From the NCBI GenBank assembly GCA_029219205.1, contig JAQXSY010000078.1, positions 1 through 51,140 of the forward strand: 51,140 bases of DNA, in the 5' to 3' direction. Position 1 is the stretch's first letter. Every line of letters begins with the position of its first letter. The notes under the pieces were generated by a model. The model was not told where the DNA came from. It saw only the letters and a list, made by a program, of their open reading frames with translations, and did not search any database. This DNA is from Bacillota bacterium (GTDB lineage: Bacteria > Bacillota > Clostridia > Oscillospirales > CAG-272). Made by a program: the position numbers and the translations under genes. Positions 1 through 7,838 of the stretch are shown here, piece by piece.

Positions 1-251
1 TAATAATCAAGTTCAACATTGTAGTCGCTAAGCTTTTGATCCATTTGCTCAGAAAATAATTTTTCACCCGACGTATAGTAGACAAAAATGTCCGCTAAAC
101 CGTCTTTTTCGTTCAATTGAGCGATTATGCCATACATGTAAGTAAACATAATGTTGCATGTTAAAACCCCAATAAACAGCGTTGTAAAGAAAAATTTATC
201 CTCTGCGATCAACGACTTTAACTTTGCGAAAATCAAATATAATATTTTCAT
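1..251 (-). CDS. Membrane protein, possible ABC-transporter permease (N-terminus only)
   Basis: This is the N-terminal 83 codons of a gene running off the left edge. It starts with ATG at 251-249, which overlaps the TGA stop of the preceding minus-strand gene in an ATGA arrangement, so the two genes are translationally coupled. The protein begins MKILYLIFAKLKSLIAEDKF, followed by a hydrophobic segment (about residues 20-44) and then a hydrophilic stretch. A short cytoplasmic lead followed by one transmembrane helix and an extracytoplasmic domain fits FtsX/MacB-type permeases, but no diagnostic motif lies inside the window. The open frame and coupling are seen; the transporter assignment is inference. 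Confidence 0.5.
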   Translation of the reverse strand, partial: MKILYLIFAKLKSLIAEDKFFFTTLFIGVLTCNIMFTYMYGIIAQLNEKDGLADIFVYYTSGEKLFSEQMDQKLSDYNVELDY

Positions 252-838
252 GTCTTTTTACCTGTTTTATTTATAAAATAAGAGTCAGGTGATTTAACAT
301 CAGTTTGTGTACGTTCAATTATTAGTTGTGCATCTGGATGTTCCCAAACCAAAACTAATGTCCCGTCCGGATTTAAGTAGTAAACTCCAATATATTTGAT
401 TGGTAACAGCCCAGGATTTTCCTGCAACTCATCTTTAGTGTAATAATCTGTGTTTTCTCCGGAATGTACTTCTTTCCCGGTTTTATCCAAGACAAAATAC
501 GGGTTTGAATTTCTTCCGTAATTAAACCAAATATCCCATCGTTTTGCGCTAATCGTGAAATAGTAATAATGGTATCTAACACCATTATCATAATCATATA
601 TAACCGGAGTTGAAAGGCTGCCGGAATAAAAAACCCCCTTGCTTGTAAGCAAATATTCAAATTCAATTTTATCACTTCCCTCGGTATATGTGACTCCCGA
701 TTCTATGTTATCATAGTAAATTGGAGTCATTCCAAACAAATAATTTATTACAAATATGAGAAATAAAATAGCAAGTATAGCTAATATGATTATAGTTGCC
801 TTTTTTTGCATTGAACCTGTTGTCTTGTGCAAAATCAT
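248..838 (-). CDS. Membrane-anchored extracytoplasmic protein of unknown function
   Basis: The product is 196 residues. It has a positively charged start, one strong transmembrane helix (about residues 14-36, rich in Ile, Leu and Ala) and a Tyr-rich extracytoplasmic domain with no motif I recognise. I chose ATG 838 because GGAGGAGG lies 7 nt upstream; the TTG at 844 would abut that site. The stop overlaps the start of the downstream permease-like gene, so it is probably an accessory subunit of that membrane complex. A strong hairpin (869-913) lies in its leader. Function is unknown. Confidence 0.6.
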   Translation of the reverse strand: MILHKTTGSMQKKATIIILAILAILFLIFVINYLFGMTPIYYDNIESGVTYTEGSDKIEFEYLLTSKGVFYSGSLSTPVIYDYDNGVRYHYYYFTISAKRWDIWFNYGRNSNPYFVLDKTGKEVHSGENTDYYTKDELQENPGLLPIKYIGVYYLNPDGTLVLVWEHPDAQLIIERTQTDVKSPDSYFINKTGKKT

Positions 839-868
839 ATGCAAGCCTCCTCCAAATCATTATAAATA

Positions 869-913
869 AAAGCGCATAAAGATACACGAGCGACCCCGTA
901 TCCTATGCGCTTT
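869..913 (-). terminator. Strong stem-loop in the leader of the permease operon
   Basis: Arms AAAGCGCATA (869-878) and TATGCGCTTT (904-913) pair, with an inner GATAC/GTATC extension. On the minus strand the stem is followed by TTTTATTTA, as in an intrinsic terminator. It lies 15 nt upstream of the ribosome binding site of the 248-838 gene, so it is either an attenuator of that operon or the end of a transcript from the right. Confidence 0.5.
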
Positions 914-1169
914 GTTATTAAATTTGTTCCAATGCCGAAAATGATATTTCTATTACTTCTTCGGCAAGAATGCTTGCGCATAGTCGTCAGAGAGTATGTT
1001 TGTGTTCGGCCTATTCTAATTATATTTATATGACATCATATTTTTTGTTAAAAGTCAATATAAATAATAGCACAAAAATAAAAAAATTCATAAAATTTCA
1101 CAACAGATAAAAACACAAAAGAAAAAACGCAAAACATGTTTATCGAAAAGGTATACATGCGCCGCAGCA

Positions 1170-1198
1170 TTGACAAAATCAGTAAAACTTAGTATAAT
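1170..1198 (+). promoter_or_regulatory. Sigma-A promoter of the transglutaminase-like lipoprotein gene
   Basis: TTGACA (1170-1175), a 17-nt spacer and TATAAT (1193-1198) match the sigma-A consensus exactly. Transcription should begin near 1205, giving a leader of about 160 nt before the ATG at 1366. Confidence 0.85.
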
Positions 1199-1365
1199 AA
1201 ACTCAGCCTTAAAAGAATTTAATCAGCCATAAGCATCGCAAGTTTTGCAAAACCGTACCGTAATATATTAAATGACTAATCAAACTGATGCACTATATAC
1301 TGTGTGCGTCTGTGAGTAAATCAGTGTTGTGCTCTTGGCTGGGATTCAACAGGAAAGGGAGTGAA

Positions 1366-2439
1366 ATGCTCTTGTATTCAAAAAATATTTTTACATTCAT
1401 CCGAAGAACCGCCGCTTTGCTTTTGTCGAGCTTGCTTTTGATATCATCTTTGTCAGGCTGTCAAAAAGAAATGAATGATCCTTCGGAAACGTCCGGAACA
1501 GCTTCCACCGAAGCAAATACTGCACAGTCCACGACTGCATCGAAGCAGGAAGAGCCGACAGACGAGATAAAAGCCCTTGCAAAAAAGCGTATTCAAGACG
1601 ACATTGATTTGGCTCTTTGGTATGTTGAGCAGGATTTAAACAACGGATCTTCCGTTTGCTTTCCTTTTGAACCGGCTGCCACGGAGTATTCCAAACTCAA
1701 CAGCACGCAGAAACAGCTTTATGATGAAATGCTCCCCAAAATCCCGTCGCTGATTCCTTTTGAATACACGGCAGAGGAATACGGATACGATGTTCTGGAT
1801 AACGTTTTTATTGCTGCAACTGCAATTTGCGCCGATTATCCGGAATATGAGCTTTACTTCAACATTGTGGAAGTCTTTGATAATAACACAACAACGGTGG
1901 CTCTGCGGTCGACATACTTTTTTCCCTCGGATCCGAATTACAAAAATGTCGAAGACACAAGCGCCTTAAAAGAAGAACTGGAGATTTTTGACGCGGAGTG
2001 CAATTTGATCGTCGAGGCAATTCCGGAAAACTTCAGTACCTATGACAAGTACCGCTATCTTGCAGCGGTAATCACAATAAGAACCATATACGACTACAGC
2101 TTTACCGGCGGACCTAAAACCATGTCGGCATACGGCGCAATCGAAGGATCTGTCGCCATTTGTCAGGGTTATTCCAGAGCGTTTGAATATCTTTGCAGAA
2201 AGGCAAATCTTTGGTGCAAAATCGTCATTGGAATTTCGCAGAATACTGCTCACGCCTGGAATCTTGTGAAGCTCGAAAGCGGCACCTACCATGTTGATGT
2301 TACTTGGTCAGATGCGGACATGAATGCAACGCTTGACGAGGGATGGCACGAGTATTTCATGCTGACACAGGAGCAGATTTTATCGAAGGATCACGAAATC
2401 ACTGACGGGACCGTTGCTACAGGAACGCTTTTGCAGTAA
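1366..2439 (+). CDS. Lipoprotein with transglutaminase-like domain
   Basis: The product is a 357-residue secreted lipoprotein. A basic, hydrophobic signal peptide ends in a lipobox (LSGC, lipid-attached Cys32), followed by a Ser/Thr/Glu-rich linker. The C-terminal domain has the transglutaminase-like triad in order: Cys266 in AICQGYSRA, His296 in TAHAWN and Asp311 in HVDVTW. This family (papain-like fold) includes proteases and protein cross-linkers; the substrate cannot be told. ATG 1366 is preceded by GGGAG at good spacing and fits the signal peptide; the longer frame from 1288 lacks both. A consensus promoter lies 170 bp upstream and a hairpin terminator about 100 bp downstream, so it is monocistronic. 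Confidence 0.82.
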   Translation: MLLYSKNIFTFIRRTAALLLSSLLLISSLSGCQKEMNDPSETSGTASTEANTAQSTTASKQEEPTDEIKALAKKRIQDDIDLALWYVEQDLNNGSSVCFPFEPAATEYSKLNSTQKQLYDEMLPKIPSLIPFEYTAEEYGYDVLDNVFIAATAICADYPEYELYFNIVEVFDNNTTTVALRSTYFFPSDPNYKNVEDTSALKEELEIFDAECNLIVEAIPENFSTYDKYRYLAAVITIRTIYDYSFTGGPKTMSAYGAIEGSVAICQGYSRAFEYLCRKANLWCKIVIGISQNTAHAWNLVKLESGTYHVDVTWSDADMNATLDEGWHEYFMLTQEQILSKDHEITDGTVATGTLLQ

Positions 2440-2539
2440 AGTCTCAGAGTGCAATTTTTCAACGAATCATAATCTGTTTTTGACAAAAAGGTAATAACGC
2501 CCGTATCTTGTATCATAATTGGTCACAGCTTTCATAATG

Positions 2540-2587
2540 AAAACACCATTGAAATCCGAATCCAAGGGTTGGAATCAATGGTGTTTT
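2540..2587 (+). terminator. Hairpin terminator, copy 1 of a repeated stem
   Basis: A 13-bp stem (AAAACACCATTGA at 2540-2552, TCAATGGTGTTTT at 2575-2587) encloses a second hairpin (TCCAA-GGG-TTGGA) and is followed by one more T. It lies 100 bp after the lipoprotein gene. The outer stem recurs at 16811-16863 with a different interior. Confidence 0.6.
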
Positions 2588-2868
2588 TGCATCCGAGCCT
2601 TTTGCCGAAAGAAAAAGATTCGATGCAAAAACACACGATGAAAAGGATGTTTCATGCAACTTCCGCACACCAAAAACCGAAAAACACATTCTTAAATTTG
2701 CAAAAAAACTCTTGATTTAATTTGACTTTCAGATTAAAATTAAAACAGAATTGTTACATACAGCGACAAAGAACGAAAATCCGGCGCAAACCTATCGGTT
2801 TTGCGCTCTCCCGGAAAAATCAGGATAAACACATTTGTAAGCAGCACGAAAGCTCCGAAAAAACGGTT

Positions 2869-2899
2869 CCTTATAAACAGCCTCAGGCTGTTTATAAGG
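2869..2899 (+). promoter_or_regulatory. Perfect 14-bp hairpin upstream of the two-component operon
   Basis: CCTTATAAACAGCC (2869-2882), loop TCA, then the exact complement (2886-2899). It ends 45 nt before the first gene, with a T-run about 9 nt downstream. It could be an attenuator or an operator for the LuxR-type regulator encoded in the operon. Confidence 0.5.
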
Positions 2900-2944
2900 C
2901 AATACACATTTTTTTGATATCGCAGCCGAGCAGGTACGACACAT

Positions 2945-4600
2945 ATGACAAAAGAAAAAAAAAAAACCATATTAACTTTTTCGGCGGTCTCACTTACGAT
3001 TCTGCTTGCATTTTCCTGCCGTCTGATTGGACAGAACGAAATATTTACTCCGCTTTCAAGTTTAATCAGAAGCTTTTTATACATCGGACTATACACGGCA
3101 TGGGGAATTTCCGTATACACACGTATCGTTCAGGTAAAAATCCGCCGCTATTTATCGATTGAAGCGGTTCTTATGGTTGCATGGCAGTCGCTGCGGACGG
3201 TGAAATATTTATTTTCAAGCGATTACAACACATCCCGATATCTGTGGTATATGTACTATCTCCCGATGCTGTTTATACCGATGTTTTCTGTATTTATCGC
3301 ATTATCGATCGGCAAGCCGGAGGAGCACAAACTCGCCGGGCAAGCGTATCTGCTGTACATTCCGACCGCGATACTGCTGCTCATGGTGCTGACAAACGAT
3401 TTTCATCAGCTTGTTTTTGTATTTAAAAGCAGTGAATGGACCGACCATAACTACAGCTACGGTTTTTGTTATTGGATAATAATCGGTTGGGCAATTTTCT
3501 GCGCACTGACGGCGATAATCTTGTTTTTTGTAAAGTGCCGGATTCCGAAAACGCGAAAAATTCTATGGACGCCCTTTATTCCGCTCGCAGCCGCAATAAC
3601 ATACTGTATCTTATATCTGCTGCGAATAGAGTGGCTGATCTTTTTTGCCGCGGATATTACGTCGTTTCTGTGCCTTACATTTACCGCAATATTTGAGTCA
3701 TGCCTGCGCTGCGGGCTGATACAGTCAAACACGGGATATGACGCACTATTTCCGGTCTCATCCCTCCGCGCGTTCATCACGGATACGGATTATAATATCT
3801 GTTATTCTTCTTCGGAATCCGCCGACCTGCCTGTCGGCACTATGCGCGCAACCGAGCGCGAGCCCGTAAGGCTTAACCGGAATACTCTGCTGAAAGGGCA
3901 TCCGATACGCGCAGGCCATGTTATCTGGCAGGAGGATGTAGCCGAGCTTGCCGACACGTTGGAACAGCTGGATGAAAACAACAAAGCAATCGCCGCTTCA
4001 AACGAAGTGGAACGTGAAAATTATCAGATCAACCGGCGAATTGCCACGCTTCATGAGCGAAACCGGCTTTACGACCTTATCAACACGCAAACAACCCGCA
4101 GTTATGAGCTTCTCAAAGTAATTCTTGACGATTACGAAAACTGCCGGGAAGACGAAGAGGCCGTCAGAAAAATATTATCCAAGACGGCTGTAATCGGAGC
4201 ATATATAAAGCGCCGCGGGAATCTGATCCTCCTCAGCGAAAACGAAACCGCGCTGCCGATAAAAGAGCTGAAGCTTTGTCTGAACGAATCCATACAGAAT
4301 CTGGAGCTGCTCGGAATCAAATGCGAATACACGATCAGGACGACAAGCTCCCTGCCGATTGCAGGCATTATCAGAATATACGACCTTTTTGAGAAAATAG
4401 TTGAATCCGGTATAGATTCGCTTATCGGATTATGGATACACATTTCAGAGCGGGACGGCAGCACTGTTGCGCGGATGGAAGCTTTTGCGGACGCAAACTA
4501 TACCCCGCCGGCAAACGATGACAGCGAATTTCATACGGGAGAGGACGGCTCGTTCGTTTTTGTCCTCCGATTGCCAAAAGAAGGAGAACAGGGGCAATGA
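2945..4600 (+). CDS. 7-TM sensor protein with degenerate kinase end
   Basis: The product is 551 residues. About seven or eight hydrophobic helices fill residues 10-255, like the 7-TM input module of some histidine kinases. They are followed by a linker, a charged coiled-coil-like stretch (about 325-370) and a C-terminal region (about 370-545) placed where a kinase core would be. That region has no convincing H-box, N-box or glycine-rich ATP lid; residues around PIAGIIRIYDLFEKIV only faintly recall an N-box. I infer a receptor or pseudokinase that works with the intact kinase encoded next. The stop overlaps that gene's ATG (ATGA), which indicates coupled translation and probable complex formation. 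The ribosome binding site is weak (AGCAGG). Confidence 0.7.
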   Translation: MTKEKKKTILTFSAVSLTILLAFSCRLIGQNEIFTPLSSLIRSFLYIGLYTAWGISVYTRIVQVKIRRYLSIEAVLMVAWQSLRTVKYLFSSDYNTSRYLWYMYYLPMLFIPMFSVFIALSIGKPEEHKLAGQAYLLYIPTAILLLMVLTNDFHQLVFVFKSSEWTDHNYSYGFCYWIIIGWAIFCALTAIILFFVKCRIPKTRKILWTPFIPLAAAITYCILYLLRIEWLIFFAADITSFLCLTFTAIFESCLRCGLIQSNTGYDALFPVSSLRAFITDTDYNICYSSSESADLPVGTMRATEREPVRLNRNTLLKGHPIRAGHVIWQEDVAELADTLEQLDENNKAIAASNEVERENYQINRRIATLHERNRLYDLINTQTTRSYELLKVILDDYENCREDEEAVRKILSKTAVIGAYIKRRGNLILLSENETALPIKELKLCLNESIQNLELLGIKCEYTIRTTSSLPIAGIIRIYDLFEKIVESGIDSLIGLWIHISERDGSTVARMEAFADANYTPPANDDSEFHTGEDGSFVFVLRLPKEGEQGQ

Positions 4601-5904
4601 GATATTTCCTTTTATCTTCGGATGCCGAACGCTTCGCGCTTCTGATGACCATGTTCATCACCGTGTGCTTCCTCATAATTCTGATGTTCGTCTCATCAGG
4701 AAAGCGGAAACAGTTCCTGTCGCAGATAATCAACATTGCGATGCTTGCGGTTGTATTCGTATTCCTCGTGCTGACCTATTCGGAGCACCGAAACATACAG
4801 CTTCAGATTACGGCGGCGCGGCATCTTTTTGTTCCGATGCCCGCACTGTGGGCGTTTTCGGTTATCTTCTGTACGCACGCTGTCTGCGTAATAATTGCGC
4901 GATTCAGACGCAGAAAGAAAAAGATTTACAGCGATTCAATCCGTGAAGCGCTCAACACTCTTCCCGCTGCGGTATGTTATTTTGACAAAAACGGTCTGGT
5001 TAAGCTGTGCAACCTTAACATGTACCGGCTTTATCACGAAATGACGAATTCAAACCTTCAGACTCTTGAGGAGCTTCATGAAGCGCTTGACAAATGCAGC
5101 AAAATAACGGCGGTCAAAAAAATATCCGACGAAAATCCCGTATGGCTGTTTCAGGACGGCAGATACCGGATGTTTTCCGAGAAATCAATCGAGGCAAACG
5201 ACGGAAAAATTTATGCCGAAGCAATTTTTTACGATGTAACGGAGCTTTATAACAAAAAGCTCGAGCTGAAAAACCAGGAAGAACAATTAAAAGAGGTTAA
5301 CGAAAATATCCGCATATTAACACAGAATATTGCCGCCATAACAAAAGAAGAAGAAATGCTTTTCCTGAAAACAAAGCTTCATGACCGTCTGGGAGCCGGA
5401 ATCGTAGCGGCGCGTCAGGCGATTCTTCTGCGCCGTTCTTCCGCCGAAACGGAAGGGGTTATACGGATGTGGCGTGAAGCGATCGCAATTGTAAATTCAG
5501 GCAAAAATGTCTATCCGGCTCAAAGCGGACTGAACGAGCTGCTCCGGGATGCAAAAACAATCGGAATAAATATCATCACCGACGGAATATTCCCGGACGG
5601 AAGCGAAAGCGCCGAAGTGTTTCTTTGCGCCATACAGGAATGTCTGACAAACTGCGCACGTCATGCCGGCGGAAACGAACTGTATGTCACAATATGTAAC
5701 GAAGCCGGAAAGGATAAAATCATCATAAAAAATAACGGCAAAGCGCCCGACAAGGAAATCAGGCCGGGCGGCGGGTTGATAAATCTGCAGAAAATGGTTT
5801 CAAGACACGGCGGAATCATGGAAATTCAATCTCTTCCGGAGTTTAAACTGACAATAACGATAGGTGAAAGAAGGGGCGCGGATGACACAGGTCTTAATCG
5901 TTGA
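4597..5904 (+). CDS. Sensor histidine kinase (NarL/LuxR-type partner)
   Basis: The product is 435 residues. It has three transmembrane helices (about 10-34, 44-62 and 78-103), a PAS-like segment (about 118-215), a coiled coil (about 217-255), a HisKA_3-like box (KLHDRLGAG, candidate phospho-His262) and a HATPase domain with N-box QECLTNCARHA (about 347-357) and glycine lid GGGLINL (about 390). This architecture autophosphorylates and passes phosphate to LuxR-type receivers, which is exactly what the downstream gene encodes. Coupling is tight on both sides: its ATG overlaps the stop of the 7-TM gene, and its last 23 bp overlap the regulator. AAGGAG lies upstream of the start. The stimulus is unknown. 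Confidence 0.85.
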   Translation: MRYFLLSSDAERFALLMTMFITVCFLIILMFVSSGKRKQFLSQIINIAMLAVVFVFLVLTYSEHRNIQLQITAARHLFVPMPALWAFSVIFCTHAVCVIIARFRRRKKKIYSDSIREALNTLPAAVCYFDKNGLVKLCNLNMYRLYHEMTNSNLQTLEELHEALDKCSKITAVKKISDENPVWLFQDGRYRMFSEKSIEANDGKIYAEAIFYDVTELYNKKLELKNQEEQLKEVNENIRILTQNIAAITKEEEMLFLKTKLHDRLGAGIVAARQAILLRRSSAETEGVIRMWREAIAIVNSGKNVYPAQSGLNELLRDAKTIGINIITDGIFPDGSESAEVFLCAIQECLTNCARHAGGNELYVTICNEAGKDKIIIKNNGKAPDKEIRPGGGLINLQKMVSRHGGIMEIQSLPEFKLTITIGERRGADDTGLNR

Positions 5905-6520
5905 AGATCAGCGAATGGCAAGAGAAAACATCGAAAAGATTATTTTAAACAGCGGCAGATACGAGCTTGTCGGTTCAATTTCAACGGCGGGGATCGCCTG
6001 TTCTGTTTGTGAAGTGCACAGAGTCGATCTGATCCTTATGGACGTCTGTACCATCGGCAGAAAAGACGGTATAGATTCCGCAGCGGAAATCAAGGAGCGC
6101 TTCCCCGACATAAAAATCATTATAATAACCTCCATACCGGAGGTGGGATATCTTGACCGTGCGCAAAAAGCCGGAGTTGACAGCTTCTGGTATAAGGAAT
6201 ACGGACGCACGGAGCTTTTGGAAGTTATGGATAAAACAATGGAGGGAGAACATATTTTCCCGCCGGATACTCCCGCGGTTCAGCTTGGGTTTGCATCCTC
6301 CGCAGAGCTGACAGAAGGAGAGATACGCGTGCTTCGTCAGGTTATGGAGGGAATGGAATATGACGAGATTGCAAAGACGCTCAAAATCGCGCGCAGTACG
6401 GTCAATTATCATATGTCAAACATACTTTCCAAAACCGGTTATCCGAACAAAACGCTGCTTGCAATTGCCGTTGCCAAAAAGCAGCTGATAGTTCCGTCCC
6501 TCGAAGAGTATGACGACTGA
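5882..6520 (+). CDS. LuxR-family response regulator
   Basis: The product is 212 residues with an N-terminal receiver domain and a C-terminal LuxR-type helix-turn-helix. The receiver has the acidic pair near Asp9, phosphoacceptor Asp54 (LILMDV), Thr83 and Lys105. The DNA-binding domain starts at LTEGEIRVL and contains the recognition segment IARSTVNYHMSNIL. I chose ATG 5882 because it gives the canonical MTQVLIVED start and has AGAAGGGG upstream; the frame from 5864 would add six unlikely residues. It overlaps the kinase gene by 23 bp. Its DNA target is unknown, but the palindrome at 2869-2899 is a candidate for autoregulation. Confidence 0.9.
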   Translation: MTQVLIVEDQRMARENIEKIILNSGRYELVGSISTAGIACSVCEVHRVDLILMDVCTIGRKDGIDSAAEIKERFPDIKIIIITSIPEVGYLDRAQKAGVDSFWYKEYGRTELLEVMDKTMEGEHIFPPDTPAVQLGFASSAELTEGEIRVLRQVMEGMEYDEIAKTLKIARSTVNYHMSNILSKTGYPNKTLLAIAVAKKQLIVPSLEEYDD

Positions 6521-6693
6521 CCGACGGACTGCATAAATATCAAAGGAGAGTCTTTTTGTTAATAAAATCTTTTCATAATCCCGTGCGTTTATTTAACAAA
6601 CGCAGCCGGCGCCGTACGCCTTTTTCCGGCTTTTCAGTAAGGCGGGTGCGGCCGCCGGTTATCTGATTTATTTAAAAACTTTCTTACGAATAA

Positions 6694-6732
6694 AAAATAC
6701 GCGGTATCCGTTTTGAGGATACCGCGTATTTT
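6694..6732. terminator. Bidirectional terminator
   Basis: Perfect 16-bp arms (AAAATACGCGGTATCC at 6694-6709, complement at 6717-6732) with a 7-nt loop and A/T runs on both sides. It separates the response regulator (plus) from the convergent minus-strand gene ending at 6739. Confidence 0.9.
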
Positions 6733-6738
6733 GTGTTT

Positions 6739-7146
6739 TTAAAGCTTTTTCATCCGAATCATTTCCATAACGGTGATTTCACCGTTGTCGTCAACAGCGA
6801 TCTCAGCCCACGGAGAAACCTCTTCGCCCAATACTTCGCCCTGAACTCCCGAATTGTACAAAATCTTGCCGTCTTCTTCTTTCCATTCCTGTTGGCCGGT
6901 AACAAGATAGTCGTCAACACGTGTCATTCCTGCAGAAACAGCGTTGTCGATCTCCTCCTGAGGAGTATTTTCCGGAATTTTTATCATGTTGAGAAGCTTT
7001 CCGTCAGGAGTAAATTCCATTACCTGCGAAAACGTTGAAGTATCAAAATCTTCAATATTTGCCGATTCCTCTTCTGTAACCCATTTAAAATCTCCGTCAG
7101 CGAATGACATGACTGCGGATACACCCCATCTGCCGATAATGTTCAT
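6739..7146 (-). CDS. Small hypothetical protein
   Basis: The product is 135 residues, acidic, without a signal peptide or transmembrane segment. It begins MNIIGRWGVSAVMSF and contains several short beta-prone segments (VMEFTPDGKLL, GKILYNS, ITVMEMI), which suggests a small lipocalin-like beta barrel; that is a guess from pattern only. The ATG at 7146 lies 8 nt after AAGGAG, whereas the ATG at 7152 would be only 2 nt from it, so I use 7146. It lies 31 bp downstream of the DUF6935-like gene on the same strand and is probably co-transcribed with it. I do not recognise the family. Confidence 0.7.
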   Translation of the reverse strand: MNIIGRWGVSAVMSFADGDFKWVTEEESANIEDFDTSTFSQVMEFTPDGKLLNMIKIPENTPQEEIDNAVSAGMTRVDDYLVTGQQEWKEEDGKILYNSGVQGEVLGEEVSPWAEIAVDDNGEITVMEMIRMKKL

Positions 7147-7177
7147 ATTCATATCTCCTTTATAAATTTTTTATTAT

Positions 7178-7744
7178 TTAAGCCCAAGGATCAGCGGATT
7201 TAGGCTGACGTATGTCGGTCAGCAGATACTGCTCCCAAAGGCACCACTGTCCGTCGCCTTTTTTACGGAGCTTCACAGGACGAGGCGAGTCGGCGCCGCC
7301 GCAGGCAATATAAAGCCTTGCATATCCGTCCTCGTCAAATGAATGAGAATTGGAAGAAACGGTCAGTGAAAACGGCTCGGAAGGCGTATAATTGTTGTCG
7401 GGCGTTGCTCCGGCAAAATAAGAGAACGGAATGTAGGTACGCTCGCCGCGGAAACGGTCTTTGATGAACGATATATCCTGACCGTTCATAGGACGAGGAC
7501 CGCGCAGAAAATTCAGCATCTGCGTTCCGATGTCAGGTGAAGCCGCAAACGCGCAAAGCGCGCAAACGGTCAGCGCGGCCGTTTTGTAAGGCGTATCCAT
7601 TGCCGCTTCCGGCAGCGCCTGCAGCTGTTCAACGCTCTCCGGCAGCGCGGTAAAGGTAAAAGTTTCGCTCTTATTGCCCAGATTGCTTATCGCAGCGCCC
7701 GCGACGGTCTGTGCTTTGCTCTTGAGCCTGTCAAAAATACTCAT
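7178..7744 (-). CDS. DUF6935-like protein
   Basis: The product is 188 residues, predicted cytoplasmic. The pattern of an N-terminal amphipathic segment (MSIFDRLKSKA), a LPES-LPEA motif with TAALTVCALCAF, then MNGQDISFIKDRF and a C-terminal LWEQYLLTDIRQP ending DPWA matches, from memory, a family common in gut Clostridia annotated as DUF6935; its role is unknown. ATG 7744 is chosen because GGAGGAAC precedes it at 5 nt. In this window it sits beside zinc-ribbon, DUF4428-like and TPM genes, company in which I recall seeing this family, so a shared envelope or stress role is possible but unproved. Confidence 0.75.
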   Translation of the reverse strand: MSIFDRLKSKAQTVAGAAISNLGNKSETFTFTALPESVEQLQALPEAAMDTPYKTAALTVCALCAFAASPDIGTQMLNFLRGPRPMNGQDISFIKDRFRGERTYIPFSYFAGATPDNNYTPSEPFSLTVSSNSHSFDEDGYARLYIACGGADSPRPVKLRKKGDGQWCLWEQYLLTDIRQPKSADPWA

Positions 7745-7838
7745 GAAAAGTTCCTCCATAAAAATATATTATTTTTGTATATAAATTTATTATTTTTTAT
7801 ATCCGATTCCGCTTTGAGAAGTATTCGACTCACGCTTT

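Larger units (their letters stand above)
839..1365. other. Divergent intergenic region
   Basis: This 527-bp stretch is AT-rich. It holds the hairpin at 869-913 and the rightward promoter at 1170-1198. A minus-strand open frame of about 50 codons ends in an ATGA overlap with the 838 start, but its residue content looks random and I do not call it. Nothing else is recognisable. Confidence 0.5.
2440..2944. other. Intergenic region with two strong hairpins
   Basis: About 505 bp without a credible gene. It contains the terminator-like repeat at 2540-2587 and the perfect palindrome at 2869-2899. The open frames that cross it on both strands have no ribosome binding site and no recognisable content. 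Confidence 0.55.
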
